Assembly (NCBI GenBank): GCA_944326555.1
Contig: CALVEK010000001.1
Span: forward strand, 78,013-142,012
Length of the DNA stretch: 64,000 nucleotides
Direction: 5' to 3'
From: Candidatus Gastranaerophilales bacterium
Lineage (GTDB): Bacteria; Cyanobacteriota; Vampirovibrionia; Gastranaerophilales; Gastranaerophilaceae
The notes under the pieces are model-generated. The model was not told where the DNA came from. It was given only the letters and a program-made list of their open reading frames with translations, and did no database searches. The position numbers were made by a program, and so were the translations under genes. Shown here one piece after another: positions 20,231 through 28,948 of this stretch (position 1 is its first letter; each line of letters starts with the position of its first letter).

Positions 20231-21502
20231 TTAACGCTTGATTTCAATCGAGTATACAGGAATTTTTCTCATGTTATCTTTTTTGCCTGCATAAATATCA
20301 AGCCATAACTTTTCTGCCATAAAGATATCATCTTTGTCATTATATTTGTATTTTATATGATATTCTTGTGATTCTTCTCTTGATTTTAGAGGCTGTTTTT
20401 TGGAATATAATTTTTGACTGTATATTTCTCTGCTTTTGCCGTCATATCTCAGTTTTGCGATAATAAATAAAGTGTTAAAATCGTATTTTGATGTATTTTC
20501 TATTTTAAATTTGAAGTCAATATAGTGCCTTGTTCCCAAGATATTGCTTTTGAATTTTATTTTTGTAGGATTAATTTTTACATCTTTTTCTGTTATTACA
20601 TATCTTTTTTGGAAATTTTTGACAGCTTTTAATTTATGTTTATACAAATCAGTTTCGATGTCTTTACCGTTTTGGTAGTAATAGTTCATTAAGTTAATGA
20701 GTATTTCTTCATAAATATCAAAGTTGATTAATCCCGGATCCCAAGCATAAGTTTTTTCCATATACTTATTTGCTTCAACAGGGTTAAAATCTTTGTATAA
20801 CAAAGCAAGTTTGTAATAAAGAACAGGTGTTTCTCTGTACAGCAATGCTGTTTCTAAACTTTCTATTGCTTTGTCTATTTTGTGGAGTTTGTAATCTTTG
20901 TCTGCAATTTTATTATAGCAATCCAATATGCCTTCTACTGCAATATCTTTTTTACGGGAATCTACTTTTTTATAATAGAAAAATGCCAATTTATATTGCA
21001 TTACTGCTTGTTCATATTTATTTTCTTGCCACAGTGCATCTCCGAGATTCATGTAAAAATCGCCTTTTGCAATCAAAAGCGGTTTATGATCTTTATTTTC
21101 CAGTTTTTTTACTATAATTAGAGCTTTTTTGTATTTATGTGTTTTTATGTATAAATTTGCAAGTCCAAAAAACGGACTGTATACTCCGTATGGAGATTTG
21201 TCTATTGCAATGTTATATTGTTTTTCTGCTTCTGTGTAGTTAAAAAGTAATTCATATAAATTGCCGAGTCTTACGTTTATATAGTAATCACCGGGGTTTT
21301 TCTTTGCTTCTTCCTGATATTTTGAGATAAGAAACTCAATCATTTCGTTATCTTTTGTTGTGTTAGAAATTTTGGCCAGCATTCTTGCGTGGTGTTCCGC
21401 AATAATTTTTGAGCATCCTGTAGCAATCCCTGCCAATACCAGAGATACAAGTAATGCTATTAAAATTGTACGAACATATTCTAAAATTTCTATTTTAGTC
21501 AT
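20231..21502 (-). CDS. membrane-anchored TPR protein
   Basis: 423 residues from the ATG at 21502, which overlaps the stop of mgtC (ATGACTAA). One membrane segment near the N-terminus (about residues 6-32) and then several tetratricopeptide repeats (about 40-290; for example NVRLGNLYELLFNYTEAEKQ and KALIIVKKLENKDH). The C-terminal 130 residues are rich in beta-prone, Lys/Tyr sequence (about 310-423) and I do not recognise them. Probably a scaffold on the membrane face. A longer start at 21538 is in frame but lies inside mgtC. Confidence 0.75.
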   Translation of the reverse strand: MTKIEILEYVRTILIALLVSLVLAGIATGCSKIIAEHHARMLAKISNTTKDNEMIEFLISKYQEEAKKNPGDYYINVRLGNLYELLFNYTEAEKQYNIAIDKSPYGVYSPFFGLANLYIKTHKYKKALIIVKKLENKDHKPLLIAKGDFYMNLGDALWQENKYEQAVMQYKLAFFYYKKVDSRKKDIAVEGILDCYNKIADKDYKLHKIDKAIESLETALLYRETPVLYYKLALLYKDFNPVEANKYMEKTYAWDPGLINFDIYEEILINLMNYYYQNGKDIETDLYKHKLKAVKNFQKRYVITEKDVKINPTKIKFKSNILGTRHYIDFKFKIENTSKYDFNTLFIIAKLRYDGKSREIYSQKLYSKKQPLKSREESQEYHIKYKYNDKDDIFMAEKLWLDIYAGKKDNMRKIPVYSIEIKR

Positions 21503-22202
21503 AAATTTCTTGTATTGAAAGTGATTCAATTCCTTCAATATTGTTCAATTCTTTGTGCAAAGCCTGCACAGGATTTTTGTCAAACAAATCCAGTTTAAAA
21601 CTTATCTTCATCAAATCTTCTTTTGATGAGGATACTTTTTTGTTTATTTCAAAAATAGACTTAAACTTGTCTACAATAACAGAATAGACTTCATCTGCGG
21701 TATCAGAATTTGCATAAAAACTGACTTTAAATTTCCTTGGATTTTTTGTTCCTTTGTGCAGATATTGTTTTTCAAAAATTCTTATTAAAACTAGAGTTCC
21801 AACCGCAAGAACAGTACAAACAAGTGCTAAAGATGTGTATCCGCATCCGCAGGCCATACCTATACTTGCTGTAATCCATAATGTAGCAGCTGTAGTCAGT
21901 CCGTATATCGAATAACCGTGTCTTAAAACGGTACCACCACCTATAAAACCTATACCTGTAAGAATTTGTGCCGCGATTCTTGCGGGGTCTGCTTGAGGGC
22001 TGTGTGCAAATACAGGGAAAGCGTGTATTGAAAGTAACGTAAAAATACAAGAACCTAAACATACAAGCATGTGTGTTCTAAGGCCTGCCCATTTGTTTGT
22101 AATTTCTCTTTCAAAACCTATTGCAAATCCCAAGAATATTGCAAGAAGTATATCCAAGAGCATACTTTTTTCTATGATTATACTTTTAAAAAACTCTTCC
22201 AT
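21495..22202 (-). CDS. MgtC/SapB family membrane protein
   Basis: 235 residues: four or five membrane segments in the first 140 residues with GFERE, GLRTHMLVCLGSC and ARIAAQILTGIGFIGGGTVL, the signature of MgtC/SapB proteins, then a C-terminal ACT-like soluble domain (about 150-235). Members in pathogens inhibit the F-type ATPase or act under low magnesium; in other bacteria the role is open. It ends by overlapping the TPR gene by 8 bases, so the two are probably translated together. Confidence 0.88.
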   Translation of the reverse strand: MEEFFKSIIIEKSMLLDILLAIFLGFAIGFEREITNKWAGLRTHMLVCLGSCIFTLLSIHAFPVFAHSPQADPARIAAQILTGIGFIGGGTVLRHGYSIYGLTTAATLWITASIGMACGCGYTSLALVCTVLAVGTLVLIRIFEKQYLHKGTKNPRKFKVSFYANSDTADEVYSVIVDKFKSIFEINKKVSSSKEDLMKISFKLDLFDKNPVQALHKELNNIEGIESLSIQEIYD

Positions 22203-22241
22203 ATCTCTCTTCCGTACGTTTTATCTTATCCAATAAAAATG

Positions 22242-23327
22242 TTATCTTAATTTGCTTTTTGGGTCCAGAATATCCCTTATTGTATCACCTATGAGATTAA
22301 ATGATAATACCGCAATAAAAATTAAAAAACCCGGAGTTAAAAGCCAAGGACGATACAAAATATTTACATATTCTTGAGCTTCTTTAAGCATATTTCCCCA
22401 GCTTGCATCAGGTTGTTGTATACCAAGTCCCAAAAAGCTCAAACCTGATTCTGACAATATGTAAGAGGGAACACTCAAGGTCATTGCCACAATTACATAA
22501 CTGAGAGTCTGAGGTAAAAGATGTTTGATTACAATCCTGAGTTTAGAAGCTCCTATTGATTCTGCTGCTTGCACAAACTCTTGTTTTTTAATTGATAATA
22601 CCATACCTCTTACTACACGAGAGAACCCTGCCCATCCTATCAAAGCCAAAATAACAACGATAAGAGAAAAACGCTGAATACTTGTCATATTAGTCGGTAA
22701 TATTGCAGCTAATATGATTAAAAGATAAAAACTCGGAATGGACATGATGGCTTCTGATATCCTCATCATAATATTATCTGCAAAACCGCCAAGATATCCT
22801 GAAATCCCTCCATATAACATTCCCAAAGGAAAAGATATAAACAAAGCAAGAAAACCAATTGTAAGCGAAATTCTGCCGCCAAAAAGTATTCTAGAGAAAA
22901 TATCACGACCGTTTATATCTGTACCAAGTAAAAATAATCTTCCTCCTTTATCCACTCCGACAAGGTGTCTGTCAGTAGGAATAATACCGAGAAATTTGTA
23001 TTTTTCGCCTTTACAAAAGAATTTTAAAAAATACTTTTGGCTTCTATCAAGTTTGTAGCTTATTTTTAGCTCCTCGGCATTAAAATAACGTTGATAGTTG
23101 TATGTATAAGGCCATGAGAGTTTCCCTTGTTCATTTATGGTAAAAACCTTTGACGGTGGAACATAGGCTCTATGCCTATCAGAAAATTCTTTGGAATAAG
23201 GAGCAAGAAAATCTGCAAACAAAATTCCTAAGTACAAAATCAAAAGCACAATTACTGCAGTTGTTGTGTATTTGTCTTTAAAAATCTGAGATATAACAGA
23301 GTTTTTGTCAAAACAGAATTTTTTCAT
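22242..23327 (-). CDS. oligopeptide/dipeptide-type ABC transporter permease (OppC/DppC class)
   Basis: 361 residues. One N-terminal membrane segment (about 20-40), a long periplasmic insert of about 100 residues, then five membrane segments with the EAA loop ESIGASKLRIVIKHLLPQ (about 250-268) that contacts the ATPase, and the family ending GLSFLGLGIQQPDASWGNML. Inner-membrane half of an importer for peptides or similar solutes. Its start codon shares a base with the stop of the OppB-type gene upstream. No ATPase or binding protein is encoded nearby, so partners must lie elsewhere. Confidence 0.9.
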   Translation of the reverse strand: MKKFCFDKNSVISQIFKDKYTTTAVIVLLILYLGILFADFLAPYSKEFSDRHRAYVPPSKVFTINEQGKLSWPYTYNYQRYFNAEELKISYKLDRSQKYFLKFFCKGEKYKFLGIIPTDRHLVGVDKGGRLFLLGTDINGRDIFSRILFGGRISLTIGFLALFISFPLGMLYGGISGYLGGFADNIMMRISEAIMSIPSFYLLIILAAILPTNMTSIQRFSLIVVILALIGWAGFSRVVRGMVLSIKKQEFVQAAESIGASKLRIVIKHLLPQTLSYVIVAMTLSVPSYILSESGLSFLGLGIQQPDASWGNMLKEAQEYVNILYRPWLLTPGFLIFIAVLSFNLIGDTIRDILDPKSKLR

Positions 23328-24295
23328 TAGCTCACACTCACCCTCGGGTCAACAACTTTAAGCAAAATATCGGCAAGTAGGTTTCCGACTATGAGCATAA
23401 TTGTTCCCATCATCAAAGATGCCATAACAAGGTTTATATCCGATTTCATAACGGCTTCCAATATCAGACGGCCCAAACCGGGGTATTGAAAAACATATTC
23501 TGTCAAAGCGGCACCGCTTAAAAGTGATGCAAATTCAAATCCAAGCAATGTTACCATGGGGTTTATTGCGTTTCTCAATGCATGTTTATATACCACTTTG
23601 TTTTCGCTCAAACCTTTTGCTCTGGCAAATTTTACATAATCAGAACCCAAAACATCAAGCAAATTGCCTCTCATTTGTCTTTGCAATCCTGACAAAGATA
23701 TTGTGAAAAGCACTATAACAGGCAAAACAAGGTGATGTACTATGTCCCAAAATTTCCCCCAAGGTGTGTAATTTGAAAAGTTATAACTCGTAAGTCCGCC
23801 TGTAGGGAACCATCCTGTTTTTACCGCAAAAATTAATAATAACAATGCAAAAAAGAATGATGGTATAGCCATACCGATACTTGTTATTACGGTTAATAAC
23901 CTGTCAATAGGTTTTTTCCAGTTCAATGCCGCATAAATACCCAGCGGTATACCAATTAGCCAAGTAAAAAGAATTACCACAGATGTTAATAACAAAGTGT
24001 TTGGGATTCTTTCCCACAACTTTGCACTGACTTTTTCTCCCGTTACCGTTACTCCAAGATCGCCTTTCAGAAAACTTTTTAACCACAGTCCGTATTGTAC
24101 GATTTTGGGTTTATCAAGGCCGAGTCTTTGTTGCTCTGATTTTAAGGTCTCTTGCGAAATAGACGGATTTAGTCTCAATTCTGCAAGAGGATCAACAGGG
24201 CTCAATCTGACCAGAAAAAAACTGATTATTGAGACCAAAAACAATAACGGTATTGCTTGTAGTAATCTTTTTAAAATGTAAATTATTAGCTGCAT
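23327..24295 (-). CDS. oligopeptide/dipeptide-type ABC transporter permease (OppB/DppB class)
   Basis: 322 residues with six membrane segments. N-terminal membrane segment, then RLSPVDPL, SISQETLKSEQQRLGLDKP (a classic OppB stretch near residue 50), and the EAA loop ARAKGLSENKVVYKHALRNA (about 224-243). Pairs with the OppC-type gene whose start overlaps its end. First gene of this pair after the pheS terminator. The substrate cannot be told from permeases alone. Confidence 0.92.
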   Translation of the reverse strand: MQLIIYILKRLLQAIPLLFLVSIISFFLVRLSPVDPLAELRLNPSISQETLKSEQQRLGLDKPKIVQYGLWLKSFLKGDLGVTVTGEKVSAKLWERIPNTLLLTSVVILFTWLIGIPLGIYAALNWKKPIDRLLTVITSIGMAIPSFFFALLLLIFAVKTGWFPTGGLTSYNFSNYTPWGKFWDIVHHLVLPVIVLFTISLSGLQRQMRGNLLDVLGSDYVKFARAKGLSENKVVYKHALRNAINPMVTLLGFEFASLLSGAALTEYVFQYPGLGRLILEAVMKSDINLVMASLMMGTIMLIVGNLLADILLKVVDPRVSVS

Positions 24296-24383
24296 AAGAT
24301 TATTTTACAAGACTGGTTGAGTTTTGCAATTAGTTTATAGTTTAATTTTCAGTTTGGCTATGGAATTAACAAACTGAACAAAT

Positions 24384-24418
24384 AAAGCGGATTATTGCAC
24401 CAACAAACAATCCGCTTT
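24384..24418 (-). terminator. terminator after pheS
   Basis: AAAGCGGATT (24384-24393) pairs perfectly with AATCCGCTTT (24409-24418). On the - strand the stem is followed by a T-rich stretch. It lies between pheS and the permease pair, so those are likely separate transcription units. Confidence 0.75.
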
Positions 24419-24439
24419 AAAATGATTTGTTTTAATCGA

Positions 24440-25474
24440 TTAAAACTGTTTTAAGAATCTTGCATCGTTGTTGAAGAATAGTCTGATATCATCGATTCCC
24501 CATTTCAACATGGCGAGTCTTTCAACCCCCATACCAAAAGCAAATCCCGTATAAACTTCAGGGTCAATGTTGACATTTCTCAAAACGTTAGGGTCAACCA
24601 TACCTGCGCCAAGAATTTCTAACCATCCTGTACCTGAGCATACACGGCATCCTTTACCCTCACACATAATACATTGAACATCTATTTCGGCAGACGGTTC
24701 TGTAAAAGGGAAAAAGCTGCTTCTGAATCTTGTTGGTCTTGCACTGCCGAAGTATAATCTCAAAAATTCGTTCATTATACCTTTTAAGTCGGCAAAAGTG
24801 ATATCTTTATCAACAAGAAGACCTTCTATCTGATGGAAAAGATTATTTTTCCTTGCGCTAACTGATTCGCAACGGTATACTCTTCCAGGTGCTATAACTC
24901 TTATAGGCGGTCTGCTGTTGAGCATTTCATGTATTTGTGCGCCTGATGTTTGGCTTCTTAATATTACATTCGGCGCTACTTTTGTGTAAAAAGTATCCTG
25001 CATATCACGTGCAGGGTGATCTTTTGGAATATTTAACATATCAAAGTTAAAGTATTCTGTTTCAACTTCGGGTGAATTTTCGTTGTGTACAAGAGAAAAC
25101 CCCATACCTTTAAAGATTTCTACAATTTCATCTACGGTTTGTGTCAGAGGATGTACTTTTCCGTAAGGTGTAAATGAACCCGGAAGTGTTATATCAATTC
25201 TTTCTTTTTCTAATTTTTCGTTTAATTCTTTTTGATAAAACGTTTGATATTTTTCATTTAGTTTTTCTTCAATATCTTTTGTAATTTGATTTGACAGTGA
25301 ACCTACAATTCTTTTGTCTTCATTTGACAAATCTTTTAAATTCTTTTTTATGTTATTTAATTCACTTTTTCTGCTTAAGTAAGTATTTCTTACTTCTTCT
25401 ACATCGGCAGTTGAATTGATATTTGAAATTGCATCAAGTGCGTTTTTATGAATTTTTTCCAAAGTTTCTTTCAT
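24440..25474 (-). CDS. pheS: phenylalanyl-tRNA synthetase alpha subunit
   Basis: Catalytic subunit of the heterotetramer that charges tRNA-Phe. 344 residues: N-terminal coiled coil (about 1-95), class II motif 2 around RVYRCESVSARKNNLFHQIEG, the zinc-like CIMCEGKGCRVCSGTGW stretch, and motif 3 GFAFGMGVERLAMLKWG near the end; finishes NNDARFLKQF. pheT, usually next to it, is not here: the gene is followed by a terminator. Divergent from dxr. Confidence 0.97.
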   Translation of the reverse strand: MKETLEKIHKNALDAISNINSTADVEEVRNTYLSRKSELNNIKKNLKDLSNEDKRIVGSLSNQITKDIEEKLNEKYQTFYQKELNEKLEKERIDITLPGSFTPYGKVHPLTQTVDEIVEIFKGMGFSLVHNENSPEVETEYFNFDMLNIPKDHPARDMQDTFYTKVAPNVILRSQTSGAQIHEMLNSRPPIRVIAPGRVYRCESVSARKNNLFHQIEGLLVDKDITFADLKGIMNEFLRLYFGSARPTRFRSSFFPFTEPSAEIDVQCIMCEGKGCRVCSGTGWLEILGAGMVDPNVLRNVNIDPEVYTGFAFGMGVERLAMLKWGIDDIRLFFNNDARFLKQF

Positions 25475-25590
25475 TATTCACCCTCGTTAGTTTTTCTCTA
25501 TGAAACAATTATATTATAAAAACATTTAACAAATTTTCTTTTTGTTTATTTATTTTATAATTAAATTGAATGAGAGACGGAAGTAAATAA

Positions 25591-26730
25591 ATGAAAATAT
25601 CAATACTTGGTTCAACAGGATCCATAGGCAGACAAGCAGTAGAAGTAATACAAAAAATGCCCGATTTTTTTGAAATTGTATCTATTGCCGGCGGTAGCAA
25701 TGTTGAACTTTTACGTGAACAGATAAAATTACTCAACCCTAAGAATGTAAGTGTCAAATCTGAACAAGATGCAATAAAACTCCAAAAAGAGTTTCCAAAA
25801 ATTAACGTATTGTTTGGGGATAAGGGGCTTGTTGATATTGCATCGGACAAGACAAATGAAAGAATCCTTGTTTCTGTTTCGGGTAAAGCAGGTTTAAAAC
25901 CGACACTTGCAGCAATTGATAATCATATAGATGTAGCTTTGGCAAATAAAGAAACGCTTGTTATGGCAGGGGATATAGTTATGTCTCGTGCTAAAAAAGA
26001 GGGTGTGAAAATTCTTCCCGTTGATTCGGAACATGGAGCAATTCATCAGTGTCTTTCTAATCGTAATGAAGTAGAAAAACTTATTATAACGGCGTCCGGC
26101 GGACCTTTTAGAAATAAATCAATTGATGAGATGAAAAATGCTACAGTAGAGGAAACTCTACATCACCCAAGATGGAATATGGGTAAGAAAATTACTATTG
26201 ATTCTGCAACTTTGATGAACAAAGGATTGGAAGTAATAGAAGCTCATCATCTTTTTGATATGCCTTATGAAAAAATTCAAGTGGTTGTTCATCCTCAAAG
26301 TATTGTACACAGTGCTGTGGAATATGTTGATGGTAGTGTTATTGCTCAATTAGGCTTTCCGTCTATGCATATACCTATTCAGTATACTCTTACTTATCCT
26401 CATCGATTTGAAGGTATTGAGACAAGAAGTTTTGATTTTATTAAAGCGGGCAGGTTGGATTTTGATGCGCCAGATTTAGAAAAGTTTCCTTGTCTTAAAT
26501 TGGCTTTTGAGGCAGGTAAAAAGGGCGGTACCTTGCCTGTTGTAATGAATGCTGCAAATGAAGAAGCAGTTTTTGCTTTTTTAGATAAAAAGATTTCTTT
26601 GTGGCAGATTTTTGAGATTACAAAAAATATGATGGAAAATCATGATAATATTTTGTCTCCATCATTGGAGCAAATATTTGATATAGACAGGATTACAAGG
26701 GAATCTGTTAAAAAATTAACAAAAATTTAG
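25591..26730 (+). CDS. dxr: 1-deoxy-D-xylulose 5-phosphate reductoisomerase
   Basis: Second step of the non-mevalonate (MEP) isoprenoid pathway, NADPH-dependent, cytoplasmic, target of fosmidomycin. 379 residues. NADPH-binding GSTGSIGRQAVEV (about 7-19), ANKETLVMAG (about 124-133), metal and substrate site PVDSEHGAIHQCL (about 149-161), ITASGGPF and KITIDSATLMNKGLEVIEA. Full length with its own ATG; divergent from pheS with about 115 bases between. No rseP (often next to dxr) follows. Confidence 0.97.
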   Translation: MKISILGSTGSIGRQAVEVIQKMPDFFEIVSIAGGSNVELLREQIKLLNPKNVSVKSEQDAIKLQKEFPKINVLFGDKGLVDIASDKTNERILVSVSGKAGLKPTLAAIDNHIDVALANKETLVMAGDIVMSRAKKEGVKILPVDSEHGAIHQCLSNRNEVEKLIITASGGPFRNKSIDEMKNATVEETLHHPRWNMGKKITIDSATLMNKGLEVIEAHHLFDMPYEKIQVVVHPQSIVHSAVEYVDGSVIAQLGFPSMHIPIQYTLTYPHRFEGIETRSFDFIKAGRLDFDAPDLEKFPCLKLAFEAGKKGGTLPVVMNAANEEAVFAFLDKKISLWQIFEITKNMMENHDNILSPSLEQIFDIDRITRESVKKLTKI

Positions 26731-26925
26731 TTTGTAAAAATTGCTACATATTTGAAAAATTTTATTAGATTTTTATGCAAATTTCATGCTAGATTATAGA
26801 TACCTTAAATCCGTATATTAAATAATGAATAGTGGAATTAAACTAAGAGGAGTGGTTTTCAATTACCATTCGGGGAAATAAGGAATTAGACAGTCGTATC
26901 ATTTTAGTCAAGGAGATTTATTAAG

Positions 26926-27576
26926 ATGCCGGATTATTTGACCAAAGAAGAAATCAGACAGTGGAGAAGTTCTTTGGAAAGAATTACGCTTGAAGAGTAT
27001 GCTAAAAGGTTAGGCAAGGTTATAAGCGAAGAAAAAGAAACTAACGATATAGTTGATATTATGATGAAACAAAATAATACTACCCGTTATGTTTCCAATG
27101 AACCAGAAGTAAAAACATATAATGTTAAAGCAGAAAGAATAAGCTCTTTGGCTCAGCAATCTTTTGACAGAGAAAAAGAAATTTCTCTTGCAAAACAAGA
27201 AAGAGAATTGAGAAAATCTATAAACAATAAGAATCTGACTGCAAAGCAAGTTGAAAAACCTGTTGCAAAAAAAGAAGTTAAACCTGTTAAGGAAACTGTA
27301 AAACCTCAAAAACAAGAAACGAAAAAAATTGAAACAAATTCTATAAGAGAAGAAGTTCAAATCACTTTTAAGAAAAATCTTACACCAAGAGAACAAGCTG
27401 TTTTTGAACATTTCTTGAATAATAAAAATAGCATTGTTTATGCAAAAGAACTCGCACAAGTTTTGGATTTACCAAGAGATTATGTTTACAAATATATTAA
27501 AAACTTAAGAGCTAAAATGAATGAAAATGCTATCCAAAATGCGGATAATGGCGGTTTTATTCTTCAGGTAAAGTAA
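26926..27576 (+). CDS. unknown protein with C-terminal winged-helix-like domain
   Basis: 216 residues, not recognised as a named family. N-terminal helical segment (1-65), a Lys/Glu/Pro/Val-rich charged linker (about 75-145), and a C-terminal domain (about 150-216) reading LTPREQAVFEHFLNNKNS, AKELAQVLDLPRDYVYKYIK and NGGFILQVK. This fits a helix-turn-helix followed by a wing, as in DNA-binding output domains (inference). Good Shine-Dalgarno AAGGAGA 9 bases before the ATG. The leader carries a GTGGAATTAA block also found before the SNF2 gene. A strong terminator follows at 27598. Confidence 0.6.
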   Translation: MPDYLTKEEIRQWRSSLERITLEEYAKRLGKVISEEKETNDIVDIMMKQNNTTRYVSNEPEVKTYNVKAERISSLAQQSFDREKEISLAKQERELRKSINNKNLTAKQVEKPVAKKEVKPVKETVKPQKQETKKIETNSIREEVQITFKKNLTPREQAVFEHFLNNKNSIVYAKELAQVLDLPRDYVYKYIKNLRAKMNENAIQNADNGGFILQVK

Positions 27577-27597
27577 TATTATAGTTTTTTAATTATG

Positions 27598-27630
27598 AAA
27601 AGACCTCTCAATTATGAGAGGTCTTTTTTA
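27598..27630. terminator. bidirectional terminator
   Basis: AAAAGACCTCTC and GAGAGGTCTTTT form a 12-base stem around AATTAT, with A-run before and T-run after. It can serve both the + strand gene ending at 27576 and the small - strand ORF ending at 27654. Confidence 0.8.
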
Positions 27631-27653
27631 AACTTCATTCATAAAAACTTAAA

Positions 27654-27827
27654 CTATTCGAACGAGAGAATATCGTGTCCCGGAATTCTTTCTACACGAT
27701 GTTCTTCTTTTGCCGGTGTTGAAAGTCTAAGACTAATACTTTTTCTGAATCTGATACTTTCAGCATTCAATTCATTGTTCTCTAACCCCAAAATTTTTCT
27801 GAAATTTTTTCCGTTTACATTGTTCAT
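27654..27827 (-). CDS. 57-residue small protein, unknown
   Basis: Short ORF with ATG at 27827, preceded by AGAGG with 9 bases to the start, and TAG at 27654-27656. It begins MNNVNGKNFRKILGLENN and ends RIPGHDILSFE; basic in the first half, no membrane segment, no Cys. Lys/Glu/Arg-rich composition and codon use look like the real genes around it, and it ends just before a bidirectional terminator. The opposite-strand ORF here (27595-27855) is Leu/Phe/Ser-rich and starts inside the terminator, so is a shadow. No family recognised. Confidence 0.5.
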   Translation of the reverse strand: MNNVNGKNFRKILGLENNELNAESIRFRKSISLRLSTPAKEEHRVERIPGHDILSFE

Positions 27828-28044
27828 GATAGAAGACCTCTTTTCTCAGAATTAAATTAAATTAAACAAACACATATAAATAATTAACAACCTAAATATA
27901 TTATGAACTATTTTTTTGATTTTGCCAATACATTTGTAGTAGGAAAAGTGTAAAACTTAACACTTATTATCTAAAATCATGCAAAATATAGACATTCACT
28001 CATGTTGATACTATTATTTAATCAGTATAATAAGGAGATTTTTT

Positions 28045-28863
28045 ATGAAATTAATGGAAGGCAAAAAAGGTATTATTTTCGGCGTATCAAATGCTAGAGG
28101 AATTGCTTATGCTATTGCAAAACAAATTCACGAAGCAGGTGCGGAAATCGCTTTTACTTATGCAAATGAAGCTATGGAGTCTAGAGTAAGACCTTTGGCT
28201 GAAGAAATGAATGCAAAAATGATAGTTGAATGCGATGTTACAAACGAAGAACAGGTAAAATCAGTTTTTGCCGAATATGAAAAAATTTACGGAAAATTGG
28301 ATTTTGTAATTCACGCTGTAGCTTTTGCTAACAAAGAAGACTTGATGGGTGATTTTATTGACACATCAAAAGACGGATGGGATTTGGCACTTGGTGTAAG
28401 TGCTTATTCTCTTGTTTCTTTGGCAAGAAATGCAAAACCATTAATGAATGAAGGCGGTGCAATTCTCGCTTTGACATATCTCGGATCAGAATATGTCGTT
28501 GCAAATTACAACGTAATGGGTGTTGCTAAAGCTGCTTTAGAATCTTCTGCAAGATATCTTGCAGAAAACCTCGGACCTTTAGGTGTTAGAGTTAACTGCC
28601 TATCTGCAGGTGCCGTTAAAACTCTTGCTGCAAAAGGTATTTCCGGTTTTGATAGAATGCTTAAGGCTGCTATTTTAAAAGCTCCTTTGAAGAGAAACGT
28701 ATCTTTAGAAGATGTTGGTAAAACAGGTCTTTATCTTGTATCTGATTTGTCATCAGGTGTTACAGGTGAGATTGTGCACGTTGATTGCGGATGCCATGCA
28801 GTTTATGCTTCTAAAGAAGAAATGGAAGCTACATACGCTTATCAAAAAGAACATCAAAATTAA
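28045..28863 (+). CDS. fabI: enoyl-[acyl-carrier-protein] reductase (NADH)
   Basis: Last step of each fatty-acid elongation cycle; the triclosan target. 272 residues, short-chain dehydrogenase fold: nucleotide-binding GVSNARGIAYAIAK (about 13-26), the FabI-type catalytic Tyr-x6-Lys in ANYNVMGVAKAALES, and GVRVNCLSAGAVKTLAAKGI. Strong AAGGAG before the ATG. Single-gene unit closed by the hairpin at 28871. With accA and accD nearby on the other strand, this part of the window is rich in fatty-acid genes. Confidence 0.96.
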   Translation: MKLMEGKKGIIFGVSNARGIAYAIAKQIHEAGAEIAFTYANEAMESRVRPLAEEMNAKMIVECDVTNEEQVKSVFAEYEKIYGKLDFVIHAVAFANKEDLMGDFIDTSKDGWDLALGVSAYSLVSLARNAKPLMNEGGAILALTYLGSEYVVANYNVMGVAKAALESSARYLAENLGPLGVRVNCLSAGAVKTLAAKGISGFDRMLKAAILKAPLKRNVSLEDVGKTGLYLVSDLSSGVTGEIVHVDCGCHAVYASKEEMEATYAYQKEHQN

Positions 28864-28870
28864 TTTAATA

Positions 28871-28896
28871 GGGGTAACTTAATTGTTACCCCTTTA
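28871..28896 (+). terminator. fabI terminator
   Basis: GGGGTAAC (28871-28878) and GTTACCCC (28885-28892) pair perfectly around TTAATT, followed by TTTAAT. Confidence 0.75.
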
Positions 28897-28948
28897 ATAT
28901 TTAATAAAGTTGTAAACCGAAATATTAATATTTATAAGGATTAAGAAA

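Noticed and set aside
27595..27855. 86-codon + strand ORF
   Set aside because: Starts inside a terminator hairpin, has Leu/Phe/Ser-rich shadow composition, and overlaps the better supported small - strand ORF.
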